From a virus: DNA of 58,046 nt. Numbering within the stretch: the first letter of the stretch is position 1; the number at the start of each line of letters is the position of its first letter. The notes beneath the pieces are model-generated. The model was not told the origin of the DNA and searched no databases. It worked only from the letters and a program-made list of their open reading frames with translations. This document shows, piece by piece, positions 1 through 7,264 of this stretch. Location of the stretch: the IMG/VR virus record IMGVR_UViG_3300025652_006157, positions 1 to 58,046 of that record. One strand, given 5' to 3'. Position numbers and translations under genes: made by a program.

Positions 1-1
1 T

Positions 2-682
2 GATGTAGGTATTTGGGATGAGTGGGCTGATGAAAAAGGCAATCTAGGTCCGGTATATGGAAAACAATGGAGAGCATGGGAAGCATTTCACCCACTAGCC
101 CAAGGACCAGCAACTAAAGCTACCTTGATAGAAAAAGGGTTTCCTGCGGCAGAACAAATGCTAGAAGATGATACAGAGTACTGGTCTAGGCTAGATGTAG
201 TAACTCAGATAGACCAAATCGCAGAAGTAATACAAAGAATAAGAGATAATCCAATGGATAGGCGTTTAATAGTAAATGCTTGGAATCCTGCAGATATCCC
301 TAGTATGGCTCTTCCCCCTTGTCACATGATGTTTCAGTTCTACTGCCATGTAGACGGCGGGTTAAGCTTAAAAATGTATCAAAGAAGCGCAGATTTATTT
401 CTTGGCGTTCCTTTCAATATTGCCAGCTACGCTTTACTGCTAGCAATGGTAGCCCAGGTTACGGGGCGACATGCGAAGAAGTTCATTCACACAATGGGCG
501 ATGCGCATATCTATAGTAACCACATCGATCAGGTTAAATTACAACTTAGTAGGGAAGTTAAAAACCTGCCTAAACTAAACTTAAATCCAGCGATAAAGGA
601 AATAGATGATTTTACCTTTGAAGATATTAATTTAGAGGGCTACGACCCGCATCCTGGCATTAAAGGAAAAGTAGCTATTTAA
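2..682 (+). CDS. thyA: Thymidylate synthase, 5'-truncated by window edge
   Basis: Makes dTMP from dUMP with methylene-tetrahydrofolate. The open frame runs in from the window edge at base 2, so the start lies outside; about 226 residues are visible. The segments WDEWAD and [11 protein letters not shown], the catalytic cysteine in [10 protein letters not shown], the dUMP-binding [14 protein letters not shown] and the C-terminal [15 protein letters not shown] are all diagnostic. Compared with E. coli ThyA there is an insertion of roughly 20-30 residues after QWRAW. Its stop overlaps the phoH start (TAATG), and a DHFR gene follows, so folate is recycled locally. Identity is clear. Confidence 0.97.
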   Translation, partial: DVGIWDEWADEKGNLGPVYGKQWRAWEAFHPLAQGPATKATLIEKGFPAAEQMLEDDTEYWSRLDVVTQIDQIAEVIQRIRDNPMDRRLIVNAWNPADIPSMALPPCHMMFQFYCHVDGGLSLKMYQRSADLFLGVPFNIASYALLLAMVAQVTGRHAKKFIHTMGDAHIYSNHIDQVKLQLSREVKNLPKLNLNPAIKEIDDFTFEDINLEGYDPHPGIKGKVAI

Positions 683-1407
683 TGTCGAGAAGAAGAAAAC
701 GCGAAAAGCTAGACGGGGACTTAGGTTATACGCCTGAGGAATCACATTACGCTCAAAAAGAGACTAAGCAGTATAGGGCTATTACAGCCAAAAATGCTGC
801 TCAAAAACACTATCTCATTAGTATGCAAGAACACAACATAACTTTTGGTGTAGGTCCCGCAGGCACAGGTAAAACATACTTATGCGGGGCTGTAGCAGCA
901 CAAGACTTAGTAGATAAAAAAGTTGAGAAAATTGTAATTACTAGACCTGTAGTAGAGGCGGAGGAGGCGTTAGGCTTTCTTCCAGGAAGTATAGAGGAGA
1001 AATTTGCTCCGTACTTCAGACCTTTCAGAGACGTATTAGATGAAAGACTGGGTAAAACTCATGTTGATTATTTAATAAAACTAGGGTACATTGAGATAGC
1101 TCCTCTAGCATACATGCGTGGAAGAAGCTTTAAAAACTGCTGGGTAGTGTTAGACGAAGCACAGAATACTACCCCCAATCAAATGAAACTATTCTTAACC
1201 AGACTAGGAGAAGGTTGTAAAGTAGTAGTTAATGGCGACTTAAATCAGAAAGATATACTTGGACAGTCAGGGCTAGAGGACGCAGTAAGAACTCTAGAGC
1301 ATCTAACTAAGATAGGCTTTAGTTACTTTACTAAGGCGGACATTGTTAGAAGCGGTATTGTTCAAGAAATCGTAGAAGCCTATGAAGATGCCGAATCTTT
1401 GACTTGA
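682..1407 (+). CDS. phoH: PhoH-like ATPase
   Basis: P-loop ATPase of the PhoH family, 241 aa. Walker A GPAGTGKT is at about residues 57-64 and Walker B VVLDEAQN at about 154-161; the conserved TRPVVEAEEALGFLPG lies between them. An N-terminal basic segment (SRRRKREK) precedes the ATPase domain. PhoH proteins are very common in marine phages; the bacterial name comes from phosphate starvation, but the phage role is not established and an RNA helicase or nuclease role has been proposed. Translationally coupled to thyA by TAATG. Confidence 0.93.
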   Translation: MSRRRKREKLDGDLGYTPEESHYAQKETKQYRAITAKNAAQKHYLISMQEHNITFGVGPAGTGKTYLCGAVAAQDLVDKKVEKIVITRPVVEAEEALGFLPGSIEEKFAPYFRPFRDVLDERLGKTHVDYLIKLGYIEIAPLAYMRGRSFKNCWVVLDEAQNTTPNQMKLFLTRLGEGCKVVVNGDLNQKDILGQSGLEDAVRTLEHLTKIGFSYFTKADIVRSGIVQEIVEAYEDAESLT

Positions 1408-1432
1408 TTTGGCAAGTCAAACAAAGTATAAT
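1404..1432 (+). promoter_or_regulatory. Sigma70-type promoter upstream of folA
   Basis: TTGATT at 1404-1409 and TATAAT at 1427-1432 with a 17-bp spacer. The -35 overlaps the phoH stop codon. An inverted repeat TTGACTTG / CAAGTCAA straddles the -35 and could be an operator. Confidence 0.85.
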
Positions 1433-1467
1433 AGTTACTTAATTTGATGAAAAAGGAAATAGCAATA

Positions 1468-1962
1468 ATGTCAGTAAGTTTAATAGCAGCAGTATCTTCA
1501 AATGGTGTCATCGGCAACGAGCTAAACGAAATGCCTTGGGAACCAATTTTGGAAGACCTGAAAAACTTTAGAGATATTACTACTGGCAATATTATTGTTA
1601 TGGGGGCGCGTACATTTGAGAGTATCAACTGTATGCCCCTCCCTAATAGGGTTAATGTTGTCTTTACGCGTAGAATTAAGCCAGAGTATCCACGAAAAGG
1701 AGTTGTATATTTCAACAGTGAGTCGGATTTCTTAAAAGCATATGACGTAGTTAAAGATGATATTTTCATTATTGGTGGCTCTAACATTTTCAAAATGTTT
1801 ATGCCCATAGCAGATAGCATGTACCTTACTGAAATAAAGAAAGCGTATATTGGAAACATTAGATTTCCTATTATCAATAAGAAAGATTGGAAAAAGGAAG
1901 TCCTTGCTACAAGTAAACAAGGTGATGTTGAGTTTGACTTTACAGAATATACTAGGGGGTAG
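1468..1962 (+). CDS. folA: Dihydrofolate reductase
   Basis: Reduces dihydrofolate to tetrahydrofolate with NADPH, regenerating the cofactor used by the adjacent thymidylate synthase. 164 aa, normal for DHFR. Visible landmarks: N-terminal SLIAAVSSNGVIG, MPWEPILEDLKNFRDIT (substrate loop), NIIVMGARTFESI (NADPH site), PLPNRVNVVF, and IFIIGGSNIFKMF. I chose the ATG at 1468 because AAAAGGA lies about 10 nt upstream and the protein then begins at the family N-terminus; upstream TTG/ATG codons at 1444-1449 have no such support. A strong promoter lies directly upstream. Confidence 0.95.
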   Translation: MSVSLIAAVSSNGVIGNELNEMPWEPILEDLKNFRDITTGNIIVMGARTFESINCMPLPNRVNVVFTRRIKPEYPRKGVVYFNSESDFLKAYDVVKDDIFIIGGSNIFKMFMPIADSMYLTEIKKAYIGNIRFPIINKKDWKKEVLATSKQGDVEFDFTEYTRG

Positions 1963-1964
1963 TT

Positions 1965-2210
1965 ATGATTGAGCAATTTGAGTACACAAAAGATTCTGGT
2001 GATGTTAGTCAGCGCACTGTTATTTTGCTGAATAAGCCCTCAGATAAAATACTAGCCTTAGATGTGACTGAGTTCAGTACAGCAGAGCGTGAATATTACA
2101 ATGAATCTGTCGAAGATGCTCAGGAAATTTTCAAAGAAACAATTAAAAACCTAGGACTTGGTAGCCAGTACCGATACTTCAAAAAAGCAGGAATTACTAC
2201 GTATGAATAA
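1965..2210 (+). CDS. Hypothetical small protein
   Basis: 81 aa, starting MIEQFEYTKDSGDVSQ after a good ribosome site (AGGGGG, 1953-1958 region) right behind folA. The first half looks like a small beta domain (RTVILLNKPSDKILALDV); the second half is helical and charged. No motif recognised. It sits in the folA transcription unit, and its end overlaps the next start by 8 nt. Confidence 0.7.
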   Translation: MIEQFEYTKDSGDVSQRTVILLNKPSDKILALDVTEFSTAEREYYNESVEDAQEIFKETIKNLGLGSQYRYFKKAGITTYE

Positions 2211-2529
2211 TAGGCTTATATTAACAGTAACAGAGTTAAAAACTGAGGACTGTTTAGTAGTTAGCGACTCCAAAGGCACTAGGAATGTGCAGGCAGGGGA
2301 CGAACTGTATGTAGATGATGAAATAATATCGGGAAGCCTTCTACTAGAGGTGGTTGGTCAGTACGCTAATGGTACGGCTGACTGGGAAGAAGAAATTGAA
2401 CTTACCGAGAACGATGAAGTATTAGTCGCTCTCTACTCGTACGGCATAAAAGTGCCGAAGGAATTATTAGATGGATTATTTAGTGGCAGTATACGTAATG
2501 TTAACGCTACTTCAAGCGATAGTGAGTAA
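2203..2529 (+). CDS. Hypothetical protein
   Basis: 108 aa, acidic. The ATG at 2203 overlaps the previous stop (ATGAATAA), a coupling pattern used repeatedly in this genome, so I prefer it to the upstream non-ATG start. N-terminus MNNRLILTVTELKTEDCL; a probable beta-rich middle; no motif that I recognise. Confidence 0.65.
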   Translation: MNNRLILTVTELKTEDCLVVSDSKGTRNVQAGDELYVDDEIISGSLLLEVVGQYANGTADWEEEIELTENDEVLVALYSYGIKVPKELLDGLFSGSIRNVNATSSDSE

Positions 2530-2620
2530 CTGGTGTTTTTATGTTTTTGAAACGGCTAGATTTATGCACTTTATGAAGCACTTTCATATACTATAAATTT
2601 ATAGCGTGAAAAAATAAAAC

Positions 2621-2649
2621 TTGAATAAGTAGAGCTTAAGTAGTATAAT
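2621..2649 (+). promoter_or_regulatory. Sigma70-type promoter
   Basis: TTGAAT at 2621-2626, 17-bp spacer, TATAAT at 2644-2649. Begins the unit holding the 2700 gene, tRNA-Asn and the LapG-like peptidase. Confidence 0.82.
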
Positions 2650-2699
2650 AGTTAAATAAGTTGGAATATTGGTTGTCTATAAACACTAAAGGTATGCAA

Positions 2700-2891
2700 A
2701 TGAGTGAAGAATGGAACGATGGATATATTATAGAGGGCTTAGACAGGCTGCATATTATAACCTGCAATTTAGATGAACATATCAAAGACCACCCTGCAGT
2801 AGTAAAAGCAGAGCAACGTAAAAATATAAAGAAAGCAATTAAACTGTTAATGAAAGCCTACCAAGCGGTAGGAAATTTAGATAACGAATAA
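2700..2891 (+). CDS. Hypothetical small protein
   Basis: 63 aa. I chose the ATG at 2700 because AAAGG ends 7 nt upstream; an ATG at 2694 would be only 1 nt from it. Mostly helical, with a lysine-rich C-terminal half (AEQRKNIKKAIKLLMKAY). Not recognised. Lies between a strong promoter and tRNA-Asn. Confidence 0.6.
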   Translation: MSEEWNDGYIIEGLDRLHIITCNLDEHIKDHPAVVKAEQRKNIKKAIKLLMKAYQAVGNLDNE

Positions 2892-2900
2892 AAGAATAAT

Positions 2901-2973
2901 TCCAGTTGGCGCGCAAGGTGTTGCGAGGTGACTGTTAATCACTTGTAGCTAGGGTCGATTCCTAGATCTGGAG
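2901..2973 (+). tRNA. tRNA-Asn (GTT)
   Basis: Acceptor TCCAGTT pairs with ATCTGGA (one mismatch); anticodon stem GGTGA/TCACT encloses CTGTTAA with anticodon GTT at 2934-2936; T arm CTAGG-GTCGATT-CCTAG is perfect. CCA is not encoded. Confidence 0.82.
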
Positions 2974-3047
2974 CATTCGAGCGAAAAAGGAGATATCCTC
3001 TGGAAGCCCTTGTAGCTTTCTAGCTCCAAATATAAATGAAGGTATAA

Positions 3048-3527
3048 ATGAATAATTCAACATTAGATGCTTATATTTTCATTAAGAATGCGTTACTAAC
3101 CAGTAAGCTTTCTGATGGTAGAAAACTACTGAACATAAACCAGTTCTTTAATACTCATATAAGCTACGAGAAAGACGACAAAGACTACTGGCAAACACTA
3201 AATGAAACTTTAGTTAGGGGAAGGGGAGATTGTGAAGATTTCGCAATAGCTAAATACACTCTAGCTTTAAAGGTTGGTATAAAGCCTGAAGATTTAATGC
3301 TAGTATATTGCGTTCAAGAAGCTAAACAAGCACATCTAGTATTAGTTTGGAATAGCGTAGTCTACGATAATGCTGTAGAAGACGCTATAGAATGTAAGCA
3401 CTCTAAGCTAGTGCCAGTATACGGCTTCAATATAGGCAGTAGATTTCTCATAGATAAAGAATGGAATAAAATCTCAACAAAACACTTCCCACTTAAGATG
3501 TGGGACTCTTTAAATTTAAAGGTATAA
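3048..3527 (+). CDS. LapG-like transglutaminase-type cysteine peptidase (BTLCP)
   Basis: 159 aa resembling the bacterial transglutaminase-like cysteine proteinase family (peptidase C93, which includes LapG). Seen: INQFFNTHISYEKDDKDYW near residue 30, GRGDCEDFAIAKY with the catalytic Cys near 65, QAHLVLVW with the His near 102, and VYDNAVED with the Asp near 110, so a full Cys-His-Asp triad is present. There is no signal peptide, unlike periplasmic LapG, which cuts biofilm adhesins of the LapA type. The phage version is cytoplasmic unless released by lysis. RBS AAGG lies 4 nt before the ATG. Assignment is firm at family level; the substrate is unknown. Confidence 0.85.
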   Translation: MNNSTLDAYIFIKNALLTSKLSDGRKLLNINQFFNTHISYEKDDKDYWQTLNETLVRGRGDCEDFAIAKYTLALKVGIKPEDLMLVYCVQEAKQAHLVLVWNSVVYDNAVEDAIECKHSKLVPVYGFNIGSRFLIDKEWNKISTKHFPLKMWDSLNLKV

Positions 3528-3532
3528 ACAAT

Positions 3533-3730
3533 ATGGGTATATTTACTAAGGGTGTGCAAGAAACTCCAGAGGTAAGTGATTTAGATTTACAATACCTGGC
3601 GGCAGCATCTATACTAGGTGCGCAGGCAGGAAGTGTACCGACACAAAAAGCTATTGAAATAGCTATAAATAAAGCTATGATGCTCTATGAAGCTATGTAC
3701 TTAACAGAAAAAAGTCCTCCAACAGAATAA
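3533..3730 (+). CDS. Hypothetical small protein
   Basis: 65 aa. ATG at 3533 follows AAAGG (3518-3522) by 10 nt; an upstream in-frame TTG at 3500 overlaps the peptidase gene and is less likely. Two short alanine-rich helices (LQYLAAASILGAQAG and AIEIAINKAMMLYEAMY). No known family recognised. Confidence 0.6.
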   Translation: MGIFTKGVQETPEVSDLDLQYLAAASILGAQAGSVPTQKAIEIAINKAMMLYEAMYLTEKSPPTE

Positions 3731-3735
3731 TTAAC

Positions 3736-3764
3736 TTGAATTAGTAGTCTGATTTCGGTATAAT
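3736..3764 (+). promoter_or_regulatory. Upstream one of two tandem promoters for the giant RNA region
   Basis: TTGAAT at 3736-3741, 17 bp, TATAAT at 3759-3764. No gene follows before the next promoter 55 bp further on. Confidence 0.8.
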
Positions 3765-3818
3765 AGTTTTCTGAATTGGAGAAAGCAATTTTACTGTTTA
3801 AGGTTTCAAAATTTTCAC

Positions 3819-3847
3819 TTGAAATTGTCTAACTAATCAAGTATAAT
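3819..3847 (+). promoter_or_regulatory. Downstream tandem promoter for the giant RNA region
   Basis: TTGAAA at 3819-3824, 17 bp, TATAAT at 3842-3847. Predicted transcription start near 3854. It drives more than 1.1 kb with no credible gene. Confidence 0.82.
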
Positions 3848-4464
3848 AGTTACATAAGATTGAGAAATCGGAGACGGTTTCAAAACGCAAGGCAACGGCG
3901 TTACACTTCCCACAGGTTTAGGGTGTTTTAGGTCAGACCTTGTCTATGTCTCTTTACGAAGAGAGAGCAAGAAAGATAAAAACTTAATTTCTGGTAAAAC
4001 CCTTCCCAGAAGCCGACAATTATATGGCTTGGCATGAGAACTAGACGTGAGTTTAGGGAAAGGATAGAAGCAACAACTATCCGCCGCCGCAAGGTGGTCA
4101 ACCCAAGCAAGCCCAACCCGCTTCCGCAAGGAAGTCTTCAGCAACCTCGGAAGCTGGAGAATATTAGAACGTAAAGATAAGAAAAACATACTGGGTAACT
4201 CCGAAGTATGAAACTGCTGTGAGAGGCAAGTACTTATACTCAAACTTTATCACTAAAAATGGGGAAAGGTAGGAACATTAGTCCAAGTCTAATAAACAAG
4301 GGCAGGCTCTAGTTTGATAGGAAATGGGTGGCGTGTGAAAGCGTTCAAACATTATCTTGAAAGACAGCTAAGTAACGTAATTGCGTGAAAGGCAATAGCT
4401 GAGTGTATTATACCGTAGTTCAAAAGATTACGGCATTACTGGTTGCGCACTTAGTAGTTGAAAT

Positions 4465-4530
4465 ATAAACTTTGTTTTGGTAAACAATAGACTCGTAATC
4501 TATCATACGGTTCAAATCCGTTGTATAAAT
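4465..4530 (+). other. tRNA-like domain embedded in the giant RNA
   Basis: D-like hairpin GTTT-TGGT-AAAC (4474-4485), perfect anticodon stem ATAGA/TCTAT around CTCGTAA (anticodon CGT, Thr, 4494-4496) and a T arm TACGG-TTCAAAT-CCGTT. The flanks do not pair as an acceptor stem and the D loop is very short, so it is probably a structural tRNA mimic or a decayed tRNA rather than a functional tRNA-Thr. Confidence 0.6.
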
Positions 4531-4924
4531 GCAAAGACGTAACCGCTACATATCGTAAATGGTCAAATTCTGGAAACGAAAGTTAATCCAGATCTTAGAC
4601 ACTCGCAAGGTGAATAAGTTTTATACTGAACGCAACGACCTGTCCTTTAGCGGGGATAGCCGAAACAGAAGGTGTAGAGTAGATATGTAGGACAGAGCCA
4701 GCTGCCCAGCTCTTTAATCAAAGGCGACCATGAGCATCAACTTCCGAGAGGAAGTGGACAAGCGACTAACAAATAAGGTTAGCGAATGGGTGTTTAGTTA
4801 AAGGTGTAATCTCAACCTTAACACAATATAAGTAAGTAGTTTAGAAGTCTCTTAATATAAATACTGTCTGCCAAGATGCGTTTGTTTTAAGCCGTGCTAG
4901 ACTACTTTCTTATATTAAAATAGT

Positions 4925-5000
4925 AGCAGGCTACAGTTCTTAGAAAATATTCGGTTATTCCTCCAAATACCTCTTTTCTTTGCTGTTGTCTGCTTTTTTT
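4925..5000 (+). terminator. Probable terminator of the giant RNA
   Basis: AGCAGGCTACAG (4925-4936) pairs with CTGTTGTCTGCT (4983-4994), 10 of 12 positions, followed by seven T. The 46-nt loop is long for an intrinsic terminator. Confidence 0.5.
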
Positions 5001-5023
5001 ATCTCTAAAATAAGCAGGCATAA

Positions 5024-5620
5024 ATGGCACGTATAAAAAAATTTACTTGGGACGTTGAGACTGCTGGACTAGATTCTAAAAAAGATTCAATTTTACAGTT
5101 TGCCGCTATCATTGAGGTTAATGATATAGAAGTAGAAAGACTAAACTGGTTTATAGAGCCAGAAGACTGGGCTAAGTGTGCTCCTGAAGCACTAGCAATA
5201 AATGGGATGGATAAGCATTTTGCGGAAGACCCTAGCAAGTTCATAACTCAAGCACAATTTTACAAAGATTTGATAAAAGTACTAAGTAAGTATATAAATA
5301 AGTTTGATGCACAGGACAAGTTCTATATGGTTGGGTATAACAGTCATGCCTTTGATGCACAGTTCTTAAGAACCTTATTTCTAGCCAATGGGAACAACTT
5401 CTTTGGCTCTTACTTCTGGAACCCTAACGTGGACGTAATGCTTTTAGCTATGGCGGCATGTATAGGGCAGCGACATAATCTACCGAATTTTAAGCTGGGA
5501 ACAGTTGCTAAGAGTTTGGGTATAGTAATTGATGAAGATAGACTACATGATGGTCTTTATGACGTAGAGGTTACTAGAGATATGTTTAAGATTTTAGATA
5601 AAGAACTAGGACTAACTTAA
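5024..5620 (+). CDS. DnaQ-like 3'-5' exonuclease (DEDDh)
   Basis: 198 aa exonuclease of the RNase T/DnaQ superfamily. ExoI is WDVETAGLD (Asp and Glu near 10-12), ExoII is in GYNSHAFDAQFL (near 104-115), and ExoIII is HDGLYDVEVTRD (near 175-186), which gives the DEDDh histidine. Likely trims 3' ends of DNA or RNA, possibly as an editing subunit or a tRNA-processing nuclease. The polymerase at 19885 carries its own exonuclease domain, so proofreading is not the obvious role. Starts just after the giant RNA; its stop overlaps the next ATG (TAATG). Confidence 0.88.
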   Translation: MARIKKFTWDVETAGLDSKKDSILQFAAIIEVNDIEVERLNWFIEPEDWAKCAPEALAINGMDKHFAEDPSKFITQAQFYKDLIKVLSKYINKFDAQDKFYMVGYNSHAFDAQFLRTLFLANGNNFFGSYFWNPNVDVMLLAMAACIGQRHNLPNFKLGTVAKSLGIVIDEDRLHDGLYDVEVTRDMFKILDKELGLT

Positions 5621-6312
5621 TGGCGACACTAGACGAATTAAATGCATCAATGAAAGTTCCTGAAAGATGGGATGCTCAACCTATACCTTACATTATAACA
5701 GACGAGAGTGTAGAACTGCAGGTATCTGATGAAGAGGAAGAATTAGAGGACTTAACTATAGCATTAGAAGACTTACCACCCACAGAAGCTGGGGCAACTG
5801 GTGTAGCTGGAAATGAAGGACACGCCCCTGTAGTGGTAGAATACTTAACACAGGAAGCTGAGGTTACTAGCGGGTTTGATACTACAGGTATAACACAAGA
5901 GTTTCAAGAGCGTGTAAACGAATATGCAGGGCTAGTAGAAGAAGAAGAGCGCATAGCGTTTAATACAGAAGTTAAAGAGAAGCAGGACGACGAGCCAATC
6001 ATCATTATTATAGATGATGATGTATTAGACCCTGAAGTGCCAGATATCTTAGACCCTGAAGTGCCAGATATCTTAGACCCTGAAGTGCCAGATATCTTAG
6101 ACCCTGAGGTGCCAGATATCTTAGACCCTGAGGTGCCTGAGAAGCAGTTCCAAAATAACGGCTTTGGTAATGGAGACCAAGATGCTCCAGGTAACTCAGA
6201 GTTTAACAACAAAGCAGAAAATGCAGGCGGAAATCAAGATGGAACAAGCAATGCACCCGGCAATAGTAACCACGCATTAGACATTCCGCAGCCGCACGTA
6301 GATTTGAGTTAA
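5620..6312 (+). CDS. Acidic low-complexity protein with octapeptide repeats
   Basis: 230 aa, strongly acidic. Residues about 136-172 hold a tandem octapeptide LDPEVPDI (four complete copies and a diverged fifth). The C-terminal 60 residues are Asn/Gly-rich (GFGNGDQDAPGNSEFNN, NAPGNSNHALD) and recall linker segments in large secreted adhesins of marine gammaproteobacteria; that likeness is from memory and unproven. No signal peptide or membrane segment. Coupled by TAATG to the exonuclease gene. Function unknown; a DNA-mimic or a flexible spacer are possible. Confidence 0.75.
   Translation: MATLDELNASMKVPERWDAQPIPYIITDESVELQVSDEEEELEDLTIALEDLPPTEAGATGVAGNEGHAPVVVEYLTQEAEVTSGFDTTGITQEFQERVNEYAGLVEEEERIAFNTEVKEKQDDEPIIIIIDDDVLDPEVPDILDPEVPDILDPEVPDILDPEVPDILDPEVPEKQFQNNGFGNGDQDAPGNSEFNNKAENAGGNQDGTSNAPGNSNHALDIPQPHVDLS
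6025..6138 (+). repeat. 24-bp tandem repeat inside the acidic protein gene
   Basis: Unit TTAGACCCTGAAGTGCCAGA plus TATC, at 6025, 6049, 6073 and 6097 with a partial copy at 6121. The first three copies are identical, implying recent expansion. Confidence 0.95.
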
Positions 6313-6320
6313 AAAATAAT

Positions 6321-6395
6321 GCTGGAGTGGTAGACACGCTAGATTTAGGTTCTAGTGCCTTAGGTGTGAGAGTTCGAGTCTCTCCTTCAGTACCA
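6321..6395 (+). tRNA. tRNA-Leu (TAG)
   Basis: Acceptor GCTGGAG/CTTCAGT, anticodon stem CTAGA/TCTAG with loop TTTAGGT (TAG at 6346-6348), T arm ending CTCTCC, and an encoded CCA. The variable arm is short for a class II tRNA-Leu, so charging as Leu rests on the anticodon. Confidence 0.85.
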
Positions 6396-6409
6396 AATAA
6401 AGGAAACAA

Positions 6410-6550
6410 ATGTTTTTAGAAACAGTAACACGAATGGGTTTAGCAGATGCTATTTACTCAAAAGGTAAGAGAGTTCCAAAGTGGGCTTCCGAAGACGAAA
6501 CTAAAGCTTACGAGTTAGGTTTCAGTTTTGGGAAGGCTCAGATAGTATAA
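6410..6550 (+). CDS. Hypothetical 46-aa protein
   Basis: Starts at the ATG at 6410 behind AAAGGAAAC, 15 nt after the tRNA-Leu CCA. It begins MFLETVTRMGLADAIYSKG and ends GFSFGKAQIV. Ribosome site, codon use and tight packing support it; no family recognised. Confidence 0.6.
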   Translation: MFLETVTRMGLADAIYSKGKRVPKWASEDETKAYELGFSFGKAQIV

Positions 6551-6560
6551 AAATATTGAG

Positions 6561-6589
6561 TTGATTTCCTTTATTAAATTGCGTATAAT
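6561..6589 (+). promoter_or_regulatory. Sigma70-type promoter
   Basis: TTGATT at 6561-6566, 17 bp, TATAAT at 6584-6589; 24 bp before the 6614 start. Confidence 0.83.
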
Positions 6590-6613
6590 AGTATTTTAAT
6601 TTGAGGAAAAGAT

Positions 6614-7195
6614 ATGAATATTTTTGTGCTTGATAAATCTCCCCAAAAAGCGGCTGAACAGCACTGTGACAAGCACGTAATAAAAATGATTCTAGAGTCT
6701 TGTCAGATACTAAGTACAGTACATCGTTTTTTAGATGGTAAAGAGTACACTGAGCTATCAGCAAGCAAACGCCGCTTAAAACGTTGGAGACTTGCAGATG
6801 ATAGAGAAGAGTTATTATACAAAGCTACGCATGTAAATCACCCCTGCACTGTGTGGGCTAGGGAAAACTCTGCTAACTATGCTTGGCTAGTAGAGTTAAC
6901 TAAATGTTTATCCGCTGAGTACACATACAGGTATGGTAAAGTACATAAGTGTAAGCAAATAGGCTTAATTGATAAACTACAAAGCCTGCCTACTAGTATT
7001 AAAGTCGTGAGTTATTCTGAGCCTAAAACATGGGCACAAGCACTGCCAGAAGAGTATAAAAACTTAAAAGATCCTGTAGGTGCGTACAGAAATATGTATG
7101 TGTTTGAGAAAGAGGATCTACTATACTGGAAAGTTAGAAAACCTCCAGAGTGGGTTGGAAAAGCGTTAATTAAAAGAAATGAAAAACATCAGTAA
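6614..7195 (+). CDS. Conserved phage protein of unknown function
   Basis: 193 aa with a well-formed ribosome site (GAGGAAAAGAT). The N-terminus MNIFVLDKSPQKAAEQHCDK, then HVIKMILESCQIL, THVNHPCTVWARENSANYAW and EYTYRYGKVHKC are the kind of His/Cys/Trp-rich blocks I associate with a protein widespread in large marine phages and never assigned a function with confidence. The clustered CDKH and NHPC could bind metal. Single-gene unit with its own promoter. Confidence 0.8.
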   Translation: MNIFVLDKSPQKAAEQHCDKHVIKMILESCQILSTVHRFLDGKEYTELSASKRRLKRWRLADDREELLYKATHVNHPCTVWARENSANYAWLVELTKCLSAEYTYRYGKVHKCKQIGLIDKLQSLPTSIKVVSYSEPKTWAQALPEEYKNLKDPVGAYRNMYVFEKEDLLYWKVRKPPEWVGKALIKRNEKHQ

Positions 7196-7203
7196 ATATT
7201 GAT

Positions 7204-7232
7204 TTGAATTCTTCTGTCAAAACAAGTATAAT
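7204..7232 (+). promoter_or_regulatory. Sigma70-type promoter
   Basis: TTGAAT at 7204-7209, 17 bp, TATAAT at 7227-7232, followed by the conserved leader AGTTACTTAAGATTGA and a ribosome site. Confidence 0.85.
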
Positions 7233-7264
7233 AGTTACTTAAGATTGATAAAAAGGAAAAGACA

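Larger units (their letters stand above)
3854..5000 (+). ncRNA. Giant structured non-coding RNA candidate (GOLLD/ROOL-like class)
   Basis: About 1.1 kb between tandem promoters and a terminator has no credible reading frame but many strong hairpins. Seen: GGATAG/CTATCC (4062-4082); CCGCC-GCAA-GGTGG (4084-4097); CTTCC-GCAA-GGAAG (4121-4134); CATACT/AGTATG (4187-4210); CAGCTA plus TTGC with GCAA plus TAGCTG (4365-4401); CCGTA/TACGG (4413-4433); CTGTCCT/AGGACAG (4640-4695); ACTTCC-GAGA-GGAAGT (4740-4755); an 18-of-20 stem pairing 4825-4844 with 4897-4916. Repeated GNRA tetraloops are typical of large folded RNAs. Known giant phage RNAs (GOLLD, ROOL) are also found beside phage tRNA genes. Class membership is inference; the structure is seen. 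Confidence 0.8.

Noticed and set aside
1380-1976. 198-aa - strand frame opposite folA
   Set aside because: Shadow; it translates the promoter cassette and DHFR complement. Several other promoter cassettes give the same antisense SNYYTLF peptide.
2969-3028. A second tRNA after tRNA-Asn, suggested by TGGAGC/GCTCCA
   Set aside because: Only about 60 nt, no T loop or anticodon arm; at most a short stem-loop or remnant.
3928-4243. Two antisense reading frames in the giant RNA region
   Set aside because: They follow from GC-paired hairpins and have no ribosome site; the amino acid content is not protein-like and the promoters point the other way.
6025-6138. Possible CRISPR-like direct repeats
   Set aside because: Units are contiguous without spacers, keep the reading frame and encode LDPEVPDI.
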